From: Flammeovirga pectinis
GTDB taxonomy: Bacteria; Bacteroidota; Bacteroidia; Cytophagales; Flammeovirgaceae
Direction of reading: 5' to 3'
Assembly: GCF_003970675.1 (NCBI RefSeq)
Contig: NZ_CP034562.1
Location: forward strand, 1,240,001 to 1,304,000
DNA: 64,000 nucleotides
The position numbers and the translations under genes were made by a program. The number at the start of each line of letters is the position of its first letter. Position 1 is the stretch's first letter. Below the pieces are notes generated by a model. It was not told where the DNA came from. It ran no database searches and saw nothing but the letters and a program-made list of their open reading frames with translations. This document shows positions 36,764 to 47,065 of the stretch, in pieces.

Positions 36764-39700
36764 TTAAATATTTTGATTTACCTCAATAAGTAAGAACCTT
36801 AATCCCCATTCAGGAATGTTCTGACCTTGATCAAATAAACCAATATTGTCGCCATTTATGTTAGACAATGCAACTGATTTTACTATATCACTTGCTGTCC
36901 ATTCCAAAAGATTATCACCTTTAGAAGCATTTAATACAGTAACTAAAACTTTATTTTCTCCCATAGGTCTAGACGCTGTAATTATCATCTGTGGAGAAGC
37001 AGGTTGTATTAAACTTGCAAAGCTGTTGTTTTCATTTTCTGAAATAAGAATTGGTTGAGAAATTCCCATACTAAACTTCTTTGCTTCGCTTGGAATATAT
37101 GCACCATGTGGGTTTAAAGAGAAACGGAATGTATGCCAGCCATCTTGACTTGCTTTATAGTTTGTTTCCCAATAGTTATTCATCAAATATGCATAAATAG
37201 TTTGTGTTGGTTTAACCTCTTGCACCCATCCATAAGAAAGAGCATCTGTTGTAATTTCACCCAATTCGATCATTGGAGCATCTGGAGTTACCCAAGTAAT
37301 ACCATAATCTAAATTAGATACATCAACATAACGTTGTACCGTAAAGTAGTTTTTACAAGATCCTTGTAACTGCTCTTTCTCTGGAATGTACTCACCAAAA
37401 GGAGTATCAATTCTAACAGTACCATTATTTACATTAAAAGGAAAGGCAATGTGTACGCCTTCTGCCGTATAAATATTGGTTTTATTGATGTGATTTTCTA
37501 AATCGATTTGATCAGAATAAGCATTAATAGTAAACGTTCTTTTCCATTCTTCTGTACCAGGAGCAGAAGAGGTAACTTCTATAGTACTTAGCAAATCACC
37601 TTTTTCTAACCATTTGATTTGAACATCATTAGAAGTAGTTAAAGGAGATTTTGGAGTTCTACCTTCTACGTAATAGTAATCATTTAAACCTTTTAGAGTT
37701 TTAGTATCTGCTAAATTATTACGTCTAATTTTATCATATAATTTAGTAATTGCACCTGTTTCAGCATCAATTTCTAAAGCAATGAATTTGTTTTCTATCG
37801 CATTAGCGTTATTCTTTAATTTTTTAGGTGATACTGCTGTTCCTGCATTTACAAAGACTTCTTTCTTTCCATAGGCAGGAAGGTCCGTTACCCAAATGGC
37901 TAATTCACCACTATTTAGTCGTTGTGATGGAAGAACATTACCGTCTTTATCAGTTACTTTATCCCCAGCGGTAGATTGAGTATTTGATAACTTAACAATC
38001 CCAGATCTCTCCCAGTTTAATGTATTGGTAAGTACAATACCCTTTGATTTTTCGCCAAGTGATAATGCTTCATTTAACAGTGCATCAGCAATAGAATCAG
38101 CCTTTAAAGCAAAAGATTGCTTTACAGACCATTGAGAATGTACAAAATCTGCTTCAGGTTCACTGATAGAATTATAAGCACCCCATGTATGTTCATTGTA
38201 AAGTAAAACAAACCTCCATGCTTGTTCAAATGTTTCATTAGGTATATCTGCACCATTTAAAGACATAACAGTCATGGCTTGAGATAATTTCTCTGCAGCA
38301 TTTCTAACAAGTGTAGTTTCTTTAGATGTAGAACCAGCACCATCTTCCCAATAAGGAGTGAAGTCTCCACTTACAACAGGAATCTCATCTTTGTATTTAT
38401 CTTCAAAAGCTTTAAAAGAAGCCGTTGTTGTAGATAATTCTATTCTTGGAGTTTCATATGTTTCGTTCCAATGTTTTACAGAAGCTGAAATTCCTGTATC
38501 TACAGGACCATTATCAGAACCAACTGTATAACGTAGCGTTGTGATATCGTACGGATACGCTCTATCATTTAATTCATTTAAATAATCGAAAATAGATTTT
38601 GGAGTAAGCAATACTTTAAGGTCTTTAAAGCCCAAACCTGTATGGAAATGACTATAGCCTTTTTCATGCACCCAAACCAAAACTTTTTCCTCTCCAGAAG
38701 GAGAAGACCAATAGAAGGGACGATCTCCCCATGTAGAAATTGTACCACCAATTCTATGGAATACATTTGTACCTGCAGATAAATATTTAATTCCAGAATG
38801 AGCTAAAACAGGTACTAAACCCCATGTATAACCAGGAACATCTGTAATCATTGCAGATTCTAAAGGTACATCTACTTCTTTAGCAATTTGTAAAGCATCG
38901 AAAGTAGATTCTACTAATTCTTGTGGGTTTGATAAGCCTGTAAGCATATTACCGTAAAGTCCATCAAGTTCAATAGCACCACTTCTTACAGCAGCTAAGA
39001 AATCGGCTCTTTTTTCTGGAGAAGCATTTTTAAGATAGCTTTCTACGGCCCACATAACTTCTACACTCCATTTAAATTTTGAACCTTCAGGATAATCAAC
39101 AGTCTTTTTACTCATCATAACTGCATCATCCAAGTTTTTCCATTGTACTTTCTCAACCTCATCTTGGGTATGAGTATACCCAATATCTACGTGTGAATGA
39201 TGAAGTAAATGTACGGTGTAAGGCTTAACTGGAGTAACGTCTAACATTTTATTGTCTAACACTTTCTTACCGACAGTCACCTTTACAGGAACTTGCGTAT
39301 CTTCTGTTACCTTAGGGACATTAATTCTAAATACATTAGCACCTACATTTAAGGTTACTTTTTCTTTTGTTTTCCCTGCAGTAATTACCGCTTTTACGGG
39401 GTCTCCATAATGAAGGATCGTAGCTCTTAATTGCTGCATTGGCCCTTTTGCCGTTTTAATTACAGCAGGTTCTTGTTTCCAGCTAATGTTGCCATCTAAC
39501 CCATATTTAAAAAGCATCATCCAACTTGCTTTGCCGATAGATGGAGCAACTATTTTCATAGAAATAGGTTCGCCTTTAGGAAGGTCACTTGCTTTTATTT
39601 TTAAGAAGCCATAGCCAAATAAATCGCTATAAGCATCGATCATTGTTCCTTTGAATGTAAAAGTCGACGCGTTAGGACCTTCATCAGTTACATCTTGAAG

Positions 39701-40057
39701 AATACTTTCTTCTGGAGCAGTAAAAGTGAAATATTTTTTATCGTTGATATAAATCTCATAGCTGTATTGTGCTCTATCAATATCAACACCCATGATCATA
39801 CCATATTCAACAAATTCTCCATTGAAATCTGTAGGAATAGCTTGTGCTTCCCATTCCATTACATGCTTTCCTTCTTGGCAACGAACTAACATTGCTTGGT
39901 TTGCATCTTCTTGAGGTGATTTGTACGGCATAATGTCGCCGCTAACATAATTGGTATAGCCTTGTAAGAAAATCTTTTGCTGAGCAGAAGAAATTGTAGT
40001 AGTGATTAGTAATATTAGAAGAACCGAGAATAGGTTCTTAATATGCTGAATGTTCAT
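36764..40057 (-). CDS. GH38 alpha-mannosidase
   Basis: 1097 residues with a signal peptide (MNIQHIKNLFSVLLILLITTTISSAQ). An N-terminal ~280-residue beta region precedes the GH38 catalytic domain, opening with TVHLLHHSHVDIGYTHTQDEVEKVQW (metal-binding His289 and Asp291). ITDVPGYTWGLVPVLAHSGIKYLSAG holds the nucleophile Asp (~406). YTVGSDNGPVDTGI and the three-helix bundle (WRFVLLYNEHTWGAY) follow, then the C-terminal beta-sandwich domains. GH38 enzymes remove alpha-mannose with retention and need zinc or another divalent metal. The enzyme is probably periplasmic. It is divergent from an amylo-alpha-1,6-glucosidase-like lipoprotein gene with a shared 365-bp control region. Confidence 0.93.
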   Translation of the reverse strand: MNIQHIKNLFSVLLILLITTTISSAQQKIFLQGYTNYVSGDIMPYKSPQEDANQAMLVRCQEGKHVMEWEAQAIPTDFNGEFVEYGMIMGVDIDRAQYSYEIYINDKKYFTFTAPEESILQDVTDEGPNASTFTFKGTMIDAYSDLFGYGFLKIKASDLPKGEPISMKIVAPSIGKASWMMLFKYGLDGNISWKQEPAVIKTAKGPMQQLRATILHYGDPVKAVITAGKTKEKVTLNVGANVFRINVPKVTEDTQVPVKVTVGKKVLDNKMLDVTPVKPYTVHLLHHSHVDIGYTHTQDEVEKVQWKNLDDAVMMSKKTVDYPEGSKFKWSVEVMWAVESYLKNASPEKRADFLAAVRSGAIELDGLYGNMLTGLSNPQELVESTFDALQIAKEVDVPLESAMITDVPGYTWGLVPVLAHSGIKYLSAGTNVFHRIGGTISTWGDRPFYWSSPSGEEKVLVWVHEKGYSHFHTGLGFKDLKVLLTPKSIFDYLNELNDRAYPYDITTLRYTVGSDNGPVDTGISASVKHWNETYETPRIELSTTTASFKAFEDKYKDEIPVVSGDFTPYWEDGAGSTSKETTLVRNAAEKLSQAMTVMSLNGADIPNETFEQAWRFVLLYNEHTWGAYNSISEPEADFVHSQWSVKQSFALKADSIADALLNEALSLGEKSKGIVLTNTLNWERSGIVKLSNTQSTAGDKVTDKDGNVLPSQRLNSGELAIWVTDLPAYGKKEVFVNAGTAVSPKKLKNNANAIENKFIALEIDAETGAITKLYDKIRRNNLADTKTLKGLNDYYYVEGRTPKSPLTTSNDVQIKWLEKGDLLSTIEVTSSAPGTEEWKRTFTINAYSDQIDLENHINKTNIYTAEGVHIAFPFNVNNGTVRIDTPFGEYIPEKEQLQGSCKNYFTVQRYVDVSNLDYGITWVTPDAPMIELGEITTDALSYGWVQEVKPTQTIYAYLMNNYWETNYKASQDGWHTFRFSLNPHGAYIPSEAKKFSMGISQPILISENENNSFASLIQPASPQMIITASRPMGENKVLVTVLNASKGDNLLEWTASDIVKSVALSNINGDNIGLFDQGQNIPEWGLRFLLIEVNQNI

Positions 40058-40422
40058 GTAGTAATTAAATTTAATGATAATTGGTATTTGATGTAAATAT
40101 CTATAAATGTGTGTAATAAATACATTTATTATTTGTTAAACAGGAATTATTAACAGGCGTGTTTTTCAATCGATTGCATGATTGAAATTGTAATACAAAT
40201 TACAATAAATTTAACTATATTAAGTTGTAAGTAAGTGAGTTATCAATTTTTAGATGGATATAACAATGTATGGAGAGAATTAAGCAATCTGAATATTATT
40301 CTTAAAAAAGATGGAATTATTTCTGATCAAATCGAACAATTGTTAACTTGTTACAACATTTAAATCAAAGCGAACGTGAAATCAATTAACTATCTCACGC
40401 GTTGGATTGAAAAATAAAATTT
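40058..40422. other. Shared control region of GH38 and GH133-like genes
   Basis: 365 bp between divergent starts. Apart from the palindrome at 40187-40206, no promoter box pair of the TTTG-N19-21-TAnnTTTG type was found. It is AT-rich and has no ORF. Confidence 0.55.
40187..40206. promoter_or_regulatory. Palindrome ATTGTAAT-N4-ATTACAAT
   Basis: Perfect 8-bp arms (40187-40194 and 40199-40206) with spacer ACAA, 130 bp upstream of GH38 and 217 bp upstream of the GH133-like gene. It looks like a dimeric-regulator site. The same arms and spacing occur at 57572-57591. Confidence 0.4.
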
Positions 40423-42762
40423 ATGAAGATCACAAAGTTTGTATTAAGCATTTTATCACTGTTTCTATTTATTGGTTGTACCGAAGAAAGTGGGGATAAA
40501 TATGTCTCTAAAGAAGAAGTGAAAGATCAGATATTACTTGATATTGCAGTTCCTATAGCTCCAGAAGAAAATAGAATTATTACTTATTCTAATAAAAGGA
40601 GTGCCTACTTTCAAACACAGTCTCATGTTTTAAATAACGAACTCTATAATTGGTTTGATGGATGGAATATTGGACAAAAAAGATTATTCGCAGATTACGC
40701 CCTCAGTATTGATGGTAAACCTTTTGATAGAAAAAATGCGGAAGTAATTGCTTATCCTCATTTCTTACAAAGAAAAACAGATGTAGCACTTGAACGTGTC
40801 GTACTATTTGATGATCAAGATGTTATTTATGTTTCTCTTGACCATGTTTTGGGTAACGAAACAAAACTTGAACTTAAGGGTGAGCAAATAAAATTAAAGA
40901 ATATTGATGCAAACGCGGCATATTATGTTTCTACAGAAAGCCCTGATTATATTCTTGCAGTAGCACCTTCGCATACAGAAAAAATTGCTAAAGATGGAAC
41001 GGCAAAAGTAACAACAAATACGAGAGGTGGTTTTTACATTACCTACGCAAAAACAGCTGACAAAGCACTAGCTTTAGTAAAAGAAGCACGTATTAACCAC
41101 GGAAAATGGCTAAAAGAGCGTAGTGACCGTATGACGCAGTTAATTACTGAAAATACAGCAATTAAGACAGAAGACCCTCATTTTGATAAAGCGCTAATGT
41201 GGTTAGAATTAACCATGGATGAAATGGTTACACACCAAAGAGGATACGGTATTTATGCCGGTATTCCTTGGTTTAATGAATATTGGGGTAGAGATACATT
41301 TATTTCTTTACCAGGTGGAACTTTAGTTTTAGGAGAAACGGAGGTTGCAAAGAAAATTCTTTTATCATTTTCTAAAGTGCAAGACAAGAAATCTGGTTCT
41401 AAATATTATGGTCGTATTCCGAACATCGTAAAAATGGAATCTCTTAACTACCATACTACAGATGGAACACCTCGTTTTATCTTTGAACTTTTGGATTATA
41501 TTCAATACTCTGGTGATAAATCACTTATTAAAGAGGTGTATCCAACAGTTAAACGTAGTATTGATGGTGCTTTAAAAAATTGGGTCAATAAAAAAGGATA
41601 TTTAACTCACGAGGATGCAGATACATGGATGGATGCTCGAAGAGAAGGAGATCATGCACCATATTCTCCAAGAGGAAGTTATGCAAATGATATTCAAGCA
41701 TTATGGTTTAAACAACTGAATGCTGCTATTTATTTTGCAAAAGAAACAAATCATATTACTGATATGAAGCGTTGGCAAAAAATAGCAAACAAAGTACAAG
41801 ATAACTTTAATAAAGATTTCTTCGATACTGAGCATGCTTACATGGCAGATAGAATTGACCATGATGACCAACCTGACTTTCAATTTCGCCCGAATCAATT
41901 ATTCGCTATGGATTTTATGACGGATGATGTGGAGAAAATGAAGTTAACAAGAGAAATTTGGGAGCATTTAGTATATCCTTGGGGAGTTGCTTCTTTAAGT
42001 CAAGAAGACCCTAATTTTCACCCTTACCATTTAGCTTGGGAGCACTATCATAAAGATGCTGCTTACCATAATGGTACTATTTGGCAATGGAATAACGGGT
42101 ATGCTATGCAACGAATGATTGAAAGTGGACAAAGAGATATCGCTTTCCAACTGTTCGAAAATATGAATACGCAATCTCTAGATATGGGAGCGGTAGGTAG
42201 TATGAACGAAAATGCAGATGCTTTCCCTCAGCCAGGAAAAGATTACCCTAATTTAACGGGTACATACATGCAGGCTTGGTCTAATGGGGAGCAATTAAGA
42301 GTTTGGTACCAATATTTCTTAGGTATTCGTCCAAATGCGATAGAAAATAAAGTAGTTCTCGCACCAAGAATTCCTTCAAAATTAAATAATATCTCTTACC
42401 AAGAGAAGATTATAAATGCACATATTAAGGGTACCTATTCTATTAAAGATGGAGTAGAAAAGTACACTTATATAATGGATGGTAAAGATGTTGATTTAGA
42501 GTTTCATCATGAATTATTTGCGGCAGTAACAATGCCTGTAAAATCTGGTGAACGTTTAGAAATTACAAGAAATCAGAAAGAATTAACACTTACAGTTTTT
42601 AGTATTGAGGGGAAACAAAGAGAGCTTAAAAAAGAGCATCTTGACACTAAAATGGCTGAACGTATGTCTACGTCTGCAGAGATATTTGCAGGTACTCAAT
42701 TCTGTAAACCAAGTATGGATAGAGAGTACGAATGTATGAAACAGACATTCCAAAAGAAATAA
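40423..42762 (+). CDS. Amylo-alpha-1,6-glucosidase/GH133-like lipoprotein
   Basis: 779 residues with a lipoprotein signal (MKITKFVLSILSLFLFIGC, Cys19). The N-terminal ~220 residues resemble the domain preceding debranching-enzyme catalytic folds (QKRLFADYALSIDGKPFD). The (alpha/alpha)6 catalytic part shows the GDE_C landmarks: GIPWFNEYWGRDTFISLPGGTLVLG, ESLNYHTTDGTPRFIFELLDY, HEDADTWMDARREG, HNGTIWQWNNGYAMQRMI, SMNENADAFPQPG and TGTYMQAWSNGEQLRVWYQYFLG. Such enzymes hydrolyse alpha-1,6 glucosidic bonds or, in divergent members, other alpha-glycosides. Surface or periplasmic anchoring fits external glycan processing. It is divergent from GH38, so the substrate could be a mannan-type or glucosylated glycan. 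It ends at a terminator. Confidence 0.82.
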   Translation: MKITKFVLSILSLFLFIGCTEESGDKYVSKEEVKDQILLDIAVPIAPEENRIITYSNKRSAYFQTQSHVLNNELYNWFDGWNIGQKRLFADYALSIDGKPFDRKNAEVIAYPHFLQRKTDVALERVVLFDDQDVIYVSLDHVLGNETKLELKGEQIKLKNIDANAAYYVSTESPDYILAVAPSHTEKIAKDGTAKVTTNTRGGFYITYAKTADKALALVKEARINHGKWLKERSDRMTQLITENTAIKTEDPHFDKALMWLELTMDEMVTHQRGYGIYAGIPWFNEYWGRDTFISLPGGTLVLGETEVAKKILLSFSKVQDKKSGSKYYGRIPNIVKMESLNYHTTDGTPRFIFELLDYIQYSGDKSLIKEVYPTVKRSIDGALKNWVNKKGYLTHEDADTWMDARREGDHAPYSPRGSYANDIQALWFKQLNAAIYFAKETNHITDMKRWQKIANKVQDNFNKDFFDTEHAYMADRIDHDDQPDFQFRPNQLFAMDFMTDDVEKMKLTREIWEHLVYPWGVASLSQEDPNFHPYHLAWEHYHKDAAYHNGTIWQWNNGYAMQRMIESGQRDIAFQLFENMNTQSLDMGAVGSMNENADAFPQPGKDYPNLTGTYMQAWSNGEQLRVWYQYFLGIRPNAIENKVVLAPRIPSKLNNISYQEKIINAHIKGTYSIKDGVEKYTYIMDGKDVDLEFHHELFAAVTMPVKSGERLEITRNQKELTLTVFSIEGKQRELKKEHLDTKMAERMSTSAEIFAGTQFCKPSMDREYECMKQTFQKK

Positions 42763-42781
42763 GTTTTTTAACTAAAACTAT

Positions 42782-42814
42782 AGGGTAGTTCTTAATTGAG
42801 CTACCCTTTTTTTG
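42782..42814 (+). terminator. Rho-independent terminator
   Basis: AGGGTAGTTC (42782-42791) pairs with GAGCTACCCT (42798-42807, one wobble), followed by a T run. Confidence 0.85.
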
Positions 42815-43091
42815 TTTTTATTTTTTTTGACTTAGTACCCTATTAAATCACGTTATTCTGATTGTAAAGACAGTTTTTGTCCCCCTAGATAGGCGTAGGG
42901 ATACAGAGTAATGACCACCTAAATGTACCCCATCGTTTTTTTAACTTTTCAGTTTCAATCCCTAATATTCGATAGATTAAGAATCTAATCATACTTACTA
43001 CTAACAACATTTGATTAGATAAGTAGGCATCATATCGATTATGAAGAACTACTTCACCTTACAGTAAATAACTATTTAAATACCTTCAGTA
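42815..43091. other. Leader region of the chitinase, no gene seen
   Basis: No ORF. It includes a short perfect palindrome AGATT-AAG-AATCT near 42974, but nothing that marks a known regulator site. Confidence 0.35.
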
Positions 43092-45746
43092 ATGAATTTC
43101 AGAACATCTTCTTTAGCACTTTTATTTCTAATAATAGTAGTGCTATTACTACCTCAAAAATCGAATGCTCAAGTACCTCTCACAGAAGCAGAATACAACA
43201 CTTTGTTTCCGTACAGGTACGGTACTGAACAAGGGCCAAACGGGGGATATGTTTTTAATCCCGAAAAAGACTTCTATAAATATTCTAGTCTTTTAGAAGC
43301 AGTAAACCGCATGAAAAATATTAAGGTTTATATGGAAAGGCGAGAAGGAACAAACCTTTATAAAGTAACAAGAGAGGATAAAACAACCGGAGTGAAGAAA
43401 CTAATTCGTACTGATGCCGGTTTTGATGACTCTTGGAATATCCAAAAACCAATAATTAGTAAAGAGGTAGATTATGCAGATTTTTTATCTGAAGGAACTA
43501 CCGAAACAAGAAAAAGAGAACTTTCTGCTTTTCTAGCAAACTTATCTCAAGAAACAACCGGAGGTTGGGCAACTGCACCGGGTGGTAAATATGCTTGGGG
43601 TTTATATTTTAGGGAAGAAGTAAGCTATGTAGGTACAGACTTAATTGGATATGTAGAACAAAATCATCCTGATTATCCAGCTGTTGCAGGGAAATCATAT
43701 CATGGTAGAGGGCCAATACAGTTAAGTTGGAACTATAATTACGGACAAGTAAGTCAGTTTCTTTTTGGTGATAAAAACATTTTATTAGCCAATCCTGAAA
43801 AAGTAATTGAAGATGGTGCATTGGCTTTTCAGACCGCAATATGGTTTTGGATGACGCCTCAATTTCCCAAACCATCTGCACACGATGTAATGGTAGGTAA
43901 CTGGATTCCATCTTCTTTTGATACACAAAATGGAAGGTCTCCAGGTTTTGGCGTTACCGTAAATATTATAAATGGTGGACTAGAATGTGGTAGTGGTACA
44001 GAGAAAACAAAAGTAGTAAGCAGAATAGGACATTATGAAAGACATTCTGAAATTTTAGGCGTTTCAACAGATTTGGATGGAAACAGTTCTTGTAATGCTT
44101 GTGGGTGTGCAGATCAAAAATCTTTTGGAGGTATAGAGCCAGAACCTGTTCCCCAAGAACCAAGAATTTCTTTACAGTCACCACTATCGACGCAGATTAG
44201 ACAAAGTGAATTTGAAGAAGTTTTAATTAAAGCTACTGCAATTGATAAAGAGGATAATTCTATAGATAATCTTTTAATTTCTGTTGATGGTGTGGAATTA
44301 TCTTCTCAAGGTAATGAAGTAACTTTTCTTCCTACTGCATATAAAAGTTACAATATTTCAATTACAGCAACTGATATAAACGCAAAACAGACTAGCATAA
44401 CTACAACAATTGAAATTCTAGATCCAAGAGTTAATTGTGGTGATTTATGGGAGGCTAAAGTGTATACTGCAGGGATGGAAATAGTTTATGAAGGAGTAAT
44501 TTATACTGCCGGATGGGAAACAAAAGATTCTGATATTCCGGGTATAGCTGATGTTTGGAAACTGAAAGAAGTCTGTGCAGGAACTACTTTTAACTGTAAT
44601 GGCGTAGAGGAGTGGAATGTATTGACAACATACCAAACCAATGGTATGAGAATAGTATACAACGGACTACTTTATAAATTTAATAAATGGTGGTCAGTTG
44701 GTAATCAACCAGATGAAGACGTATCTACTTGGACGTTATTAGGTGCTTGTTCTTCTTCTGATATTGATAATCCACCTGTACTTTCTTTTGGATTACCTTC
44801 ACAGTCAGTTTTTTCTGATTTACAGCCTATTGCTTTTGAAATTAATGCAACGGATGATAAAGGAGAAGTGAATGTAGTTGTATCAATTAACAATCAAGAA
44901 GTAAGTACAACTACCTCTTTTTCTTATACTCCTGCTAGTTTTGGTAATTATACAGTTGTTGCTGTAGCAACAGATAATGCTGGAAATTCATCAACTAAAG
45001 AATTTCTATTTACAGTGAGTGAAGCGCAACAAATTGCCCCAACAATTACTTTTACATCACCAATAAATAATCAAACGATAGAACAAGAAACATTGACAGC
45101 TATTGCAGTTAGTATTGCAGCTGAAGATCAGGATGGAACTGTAGTTAGTATAAGTACAACAGTAGAAGGTAGCGTTTACGAGGGCAATAACTTTACATTT
45201 TTACCCACTAATTTTGGAGAATTAACGCTGTCTGCAATAGTTACAGATAATGATGGTTTAACTTCTGAACAGAGCATTGTTATTACAATACTTGAGAAGA
45301 TGATAGGAGGTGCAACTTGTGAAAACCTAGCTGCTTATTCTGGTTATCCTTCTATTTATATGAATGGTGATATTGTAAGTTTTGAAGGGCAGAAGTATGA
45401 ATGTTTAGTCGATAATTTATATAATGTAACTCCAGGAACAGCGGACCATTGGTGGAAACCATTAGGTAGTTGCTCTAGTAATGCAAGAACATTAAGCATA
45501 GATAATCAAGTAGTTGATTTTAATGTTTATCCTGTTCCGTTTTCATCAAGAGTTACACTGAAAATACCAACAATTGAAGAGAATGTTATGGTTACATTGC
45601 GTAATACATCAGGAATTATTCTTTACCAAGAAATTCATCCTACAGGTCGATCGTTTATAGAAACAAATCATTTAATAAAAGGAATTTATATCCTTACAAT
45701 AGAGGGCGATTCAATAGATTTACAAAAAACAATTATTAAAGATTAG
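43092..45746 (+). CDS. Modular GH19 chitinase with chitin-binding modules and T9SS tail
   Basis: 884 residues. Signal peptide (1-26); GH19 catalytic domain (~120-320) with [16 protein letters not shown] (acid Glu154), YFREEV (second Glu), [31 protein letters not shown] and [20 protein letters not shown]; Ig-like domain (~356-443); CBM5/12-like modules at ~449-495 and ~502-553 ([43 protein letters not shown]); two more Ig-like domains (~560-643, ~648-733); a third CBM-like module (~743-794); and a type A T9SS sorting domain (~800-884). GH19 enzymes hydrolyse chitin with inversion. The tail predicts surface display or secretion. It is monocistronic, followed by a terminator. Confidence 0.93.
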   Translation: MNFRTSSLALLFLIIVVLLLPQKSNAQVPLTEAEYNTLFPYRYGTEQGPNGGYVFNPEKDFYKYSSLLEAVNRMKNIKVYMERREGTNLYKVTREDKTTGVKKLIRTDAGFDDSWNIQKPIISKEVDYADFLSEGTTETRKRELSAFLANLSQETTGGWATAPGGKYAWGLYFREEVSYVGTDLIGYVEQNHPDYPAVAGKSYHGRGPIQLSWNYNYGQVSQFLFGDKNILLANPEKVIEDGALAFQTAIWFWMTPQFPKPSAHDVMVGNWIPSSFDTQNGRSPGFGVTVNIINGGLECGSGTEKTKVVSRIGHYERHSEILGVSTDLDGNSSCNACGCADQKSFGGIEPEPVPQEPRISLQSPLSTQIRQSEFEEVLIKATAIDKEDNSIDNLLISVDGVELSSQGNEVTFLPTAYKSYNISITATDINAKQTSITTTIEILDPRVNCGDLWEAKVYTAGMEIVYEGVIYTAGWETKDSDIPGIADVWKLKEVCAGTTFNCNGVEEWNVLTTYQTNGMRIVYNGLLYKFNKWWSVGNQPDEDVSTWTLLGACSSSDIDNPPVLSFGLPSQSVFSDLQPIAFEINATDDKGEVNVVVSINNQEVSTTTSFSYTPASFGNYTVVAVATDNAGNSSTKEFLFTVSEAQQIAPTITFTSPINNQTIEQETLTAIAVSIAAEDQDGTVVSISTTVEGSVYEGNNFTFLPTNFGELTLSAIVTDNDGLTSEQSIVITILEKMIGGATCENLAAYSGYPSIYMNGDIVSFEGQKYECLVDNLYNVTPGTADHWWKPLGSCSSNARTLSIDNQVVDFNVYPVPFSSRVTLKIPTIEENVMVTLRNTSGIILYQEIHPTGRSFIETNHLIKGIYILTIEGDSIDLQKTIIKD

Positions 45747-45750
45747 GCAT

Positions 45751-45786
45751 AAAAAAGGGTAGCATTATTCGTGCTACCCTTCATTT
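45751..45786. terminator. Bidirectional terminator
   Basis: AAGGGTAGCA (45755-45764) pairs with TGCTACCCTT (45772-45781). The T run is stronger on the minus strand, so it may chiefly serve the 165-residue gene. Confidence 0.75.
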
Positions 45787-45804
45787 ATTATTTAAGTGTT
45801 CCCA

Positions 45805-46302
45805 TTATTTACTTTGGTTGTACACTCTCATTTGATATTTTGCCACCCACATTTTTTTCTTCTTTTTGCTATCTATATAATCATAGCCTAAAGATTTCTG
45901 TTTGTAAGTGAAGTTATCTTTTACATAATTAATTTTATTACTGCCTGCAGTAACTTCTTTATAGCCTTGTGCTTGTACAAGTTCTTGCATATAAGCAACA
46001 GATGCATCTCGTACCGCCTCTTTACTACTTCCAACAAACATTACATCAAATCCTACGAGTTGTTTCATAGCATTGAAATTACATTTGTAAGAGACGTAAT
46101 AACTAGACATGTTCTTTTTATATGTTTTTAGACCATTATAAAAAGTCATGCTTTTTTTATCAGTATCTTCCTCTTTTTTAAATAACTTTTTAAATGGTTT
46201 GTATTCCATTTTGTAAGTGTATTCTTTATCGATCAGCATTTTTTGAGCAAACACTGATGATGAAAACATCAAAAAGAAAGTGAAAACAGTAATTAATTTC
46301 AT
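45805..46302 (-). CDS. Small exported protein, unknown function
   Basis: 165 residues with a clean signal peptide (MKLITVFTFFLMFSSSVFAQ). The mature part is Lys/Tyr-rich (KMEYKPFKKLFKKEEDTDKKS, YIDSKKKKKMWVAKYQMRVYN) with a single Cys (YKCNFNAMKQL). No family is recognised. It is the second gene of a probable two-gene unit: a bacterial PH-domain membrane protein lies 23 bp upstream on the same strand. A periplasmic role is likely; function is unknown. Confidence 0.65.
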   Translation of the reverse strand: MKLITVFTFFLMFSSSVFAQKMLIDKEYTYKMEYKPFKKLFKKEEDTDKKSMTFYNGLKTYKKNMSSYYVSYKCNFNAMKQLVGFDVMFVGSSKEAVRDASVAYMQELVQAQGYKEVTAGSNKINYVKDNFTYKQKSLGYDYIDSKKKKKMWVAKYQMRVYNQSK

Positions 46303-46325
46303 TAGTCTATTTTAAGTTACATTAT

Positions 46326-46772
46326 TTAAGAGATAATTTTTATCTCAGAATTTAATTCTTTTAGCATACGACAAAGGTCGTCACTTTGTTTAGGAGTGAT
46401 ATATATTTCATCATATTTATTGTAATACAATGTCATACCTTTCTTAAAAGACAACCCTAACTTCAATCCGGACCAAACTCTGGTGTTTAATTTTACTTTT
46501 TTAATATCTTTTATAGAAATTTTACCTCTTATTGGTCCAGATCTATATTTAAATTCATTTTGATCGGATTTGACCTCATAATATGTGGAAGATATTACCC
46601 ATGCAAATAATAGTATAATAGGTAAAACAATACCAAAAGAGATCACCTGACTTACAAACTCGTTTGTGTTATCAGTAAGCATCAAATACATAATAAGAAG
46701 TAAAAAGCTAATCATGCCAAACCAAAAAAGGGCTGAGTATTTATCAAATTTGCTATAGAATTTCATTTGCAT
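46326..46772 (-). CDS. Membrane protein with bacterial PH-like (bPH) domain
   Basis: 148 residues. Two membrane helices near the N-terminus (ALFWFGMISFLLLIMYLML, SQVISFGIVLPIILLFAWVI) are followed by a ~75-residue cytoplasmic domain: FKYRSGPIRGKISIKDIKKVKLN, then the Ser/Leu-rich YNKYDEIYITPKQSDDLCRMLKELNSE, which resembles the bacterial PH-like domain (PF06713 type). The alternative start at Met3 is close. It heads a pair with a small exported protein of unknown function. No ligand can be named; membrane stress or signalling roles are only guesses. Confidence 0.72.
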   Translation of the reverse strand: MQMKFYSKFDKYSALFWFGMISFLLLIMYLMLTDNTNEFVSQVISFGIVLPIILLFAWVISSTYYEVKSDQNEFKYRSGPIRGKISIKDIKKVKLNTRVWSGLKLGLSFKKGMTLYYNKYDEIYITPKQSDDLCRMLKELNSEIKIIS

Positions 46773-47065
46773 AGTTTTTTAATATTTTCATTGTAATCTT
46801 TTAGTAATTTAAAAAATTGTACCTAAGATGTATTGTAATTTTTATTAAAGATTTACATTCCTTTTTTTTAGTAAATCTACTTTTACATCATATCTCCAAA
46901 AATGAGCTACTATTACAAAAGCAAGAGACAAATATTTTAAATTACGATATACAATTTAACTAATTGGTTTAATATTAAGAAATGATTTTTCTTTTCTTTG
47001 AAACTAAATTACTGATGAACGGAGAGCCATATAATTTAATTACTTTTAAGTAAAATTTAAAAAAG

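Noticed and set aside
46849-46877. Hairpin AGATTTAC / GTAAATCT in the gap before the Nudix gene
   Set aside because: Stem of 8 A/T-rich pairs with a 13-base T-rich loop; no T tract after it and no gene ending there, so not called a terminator.
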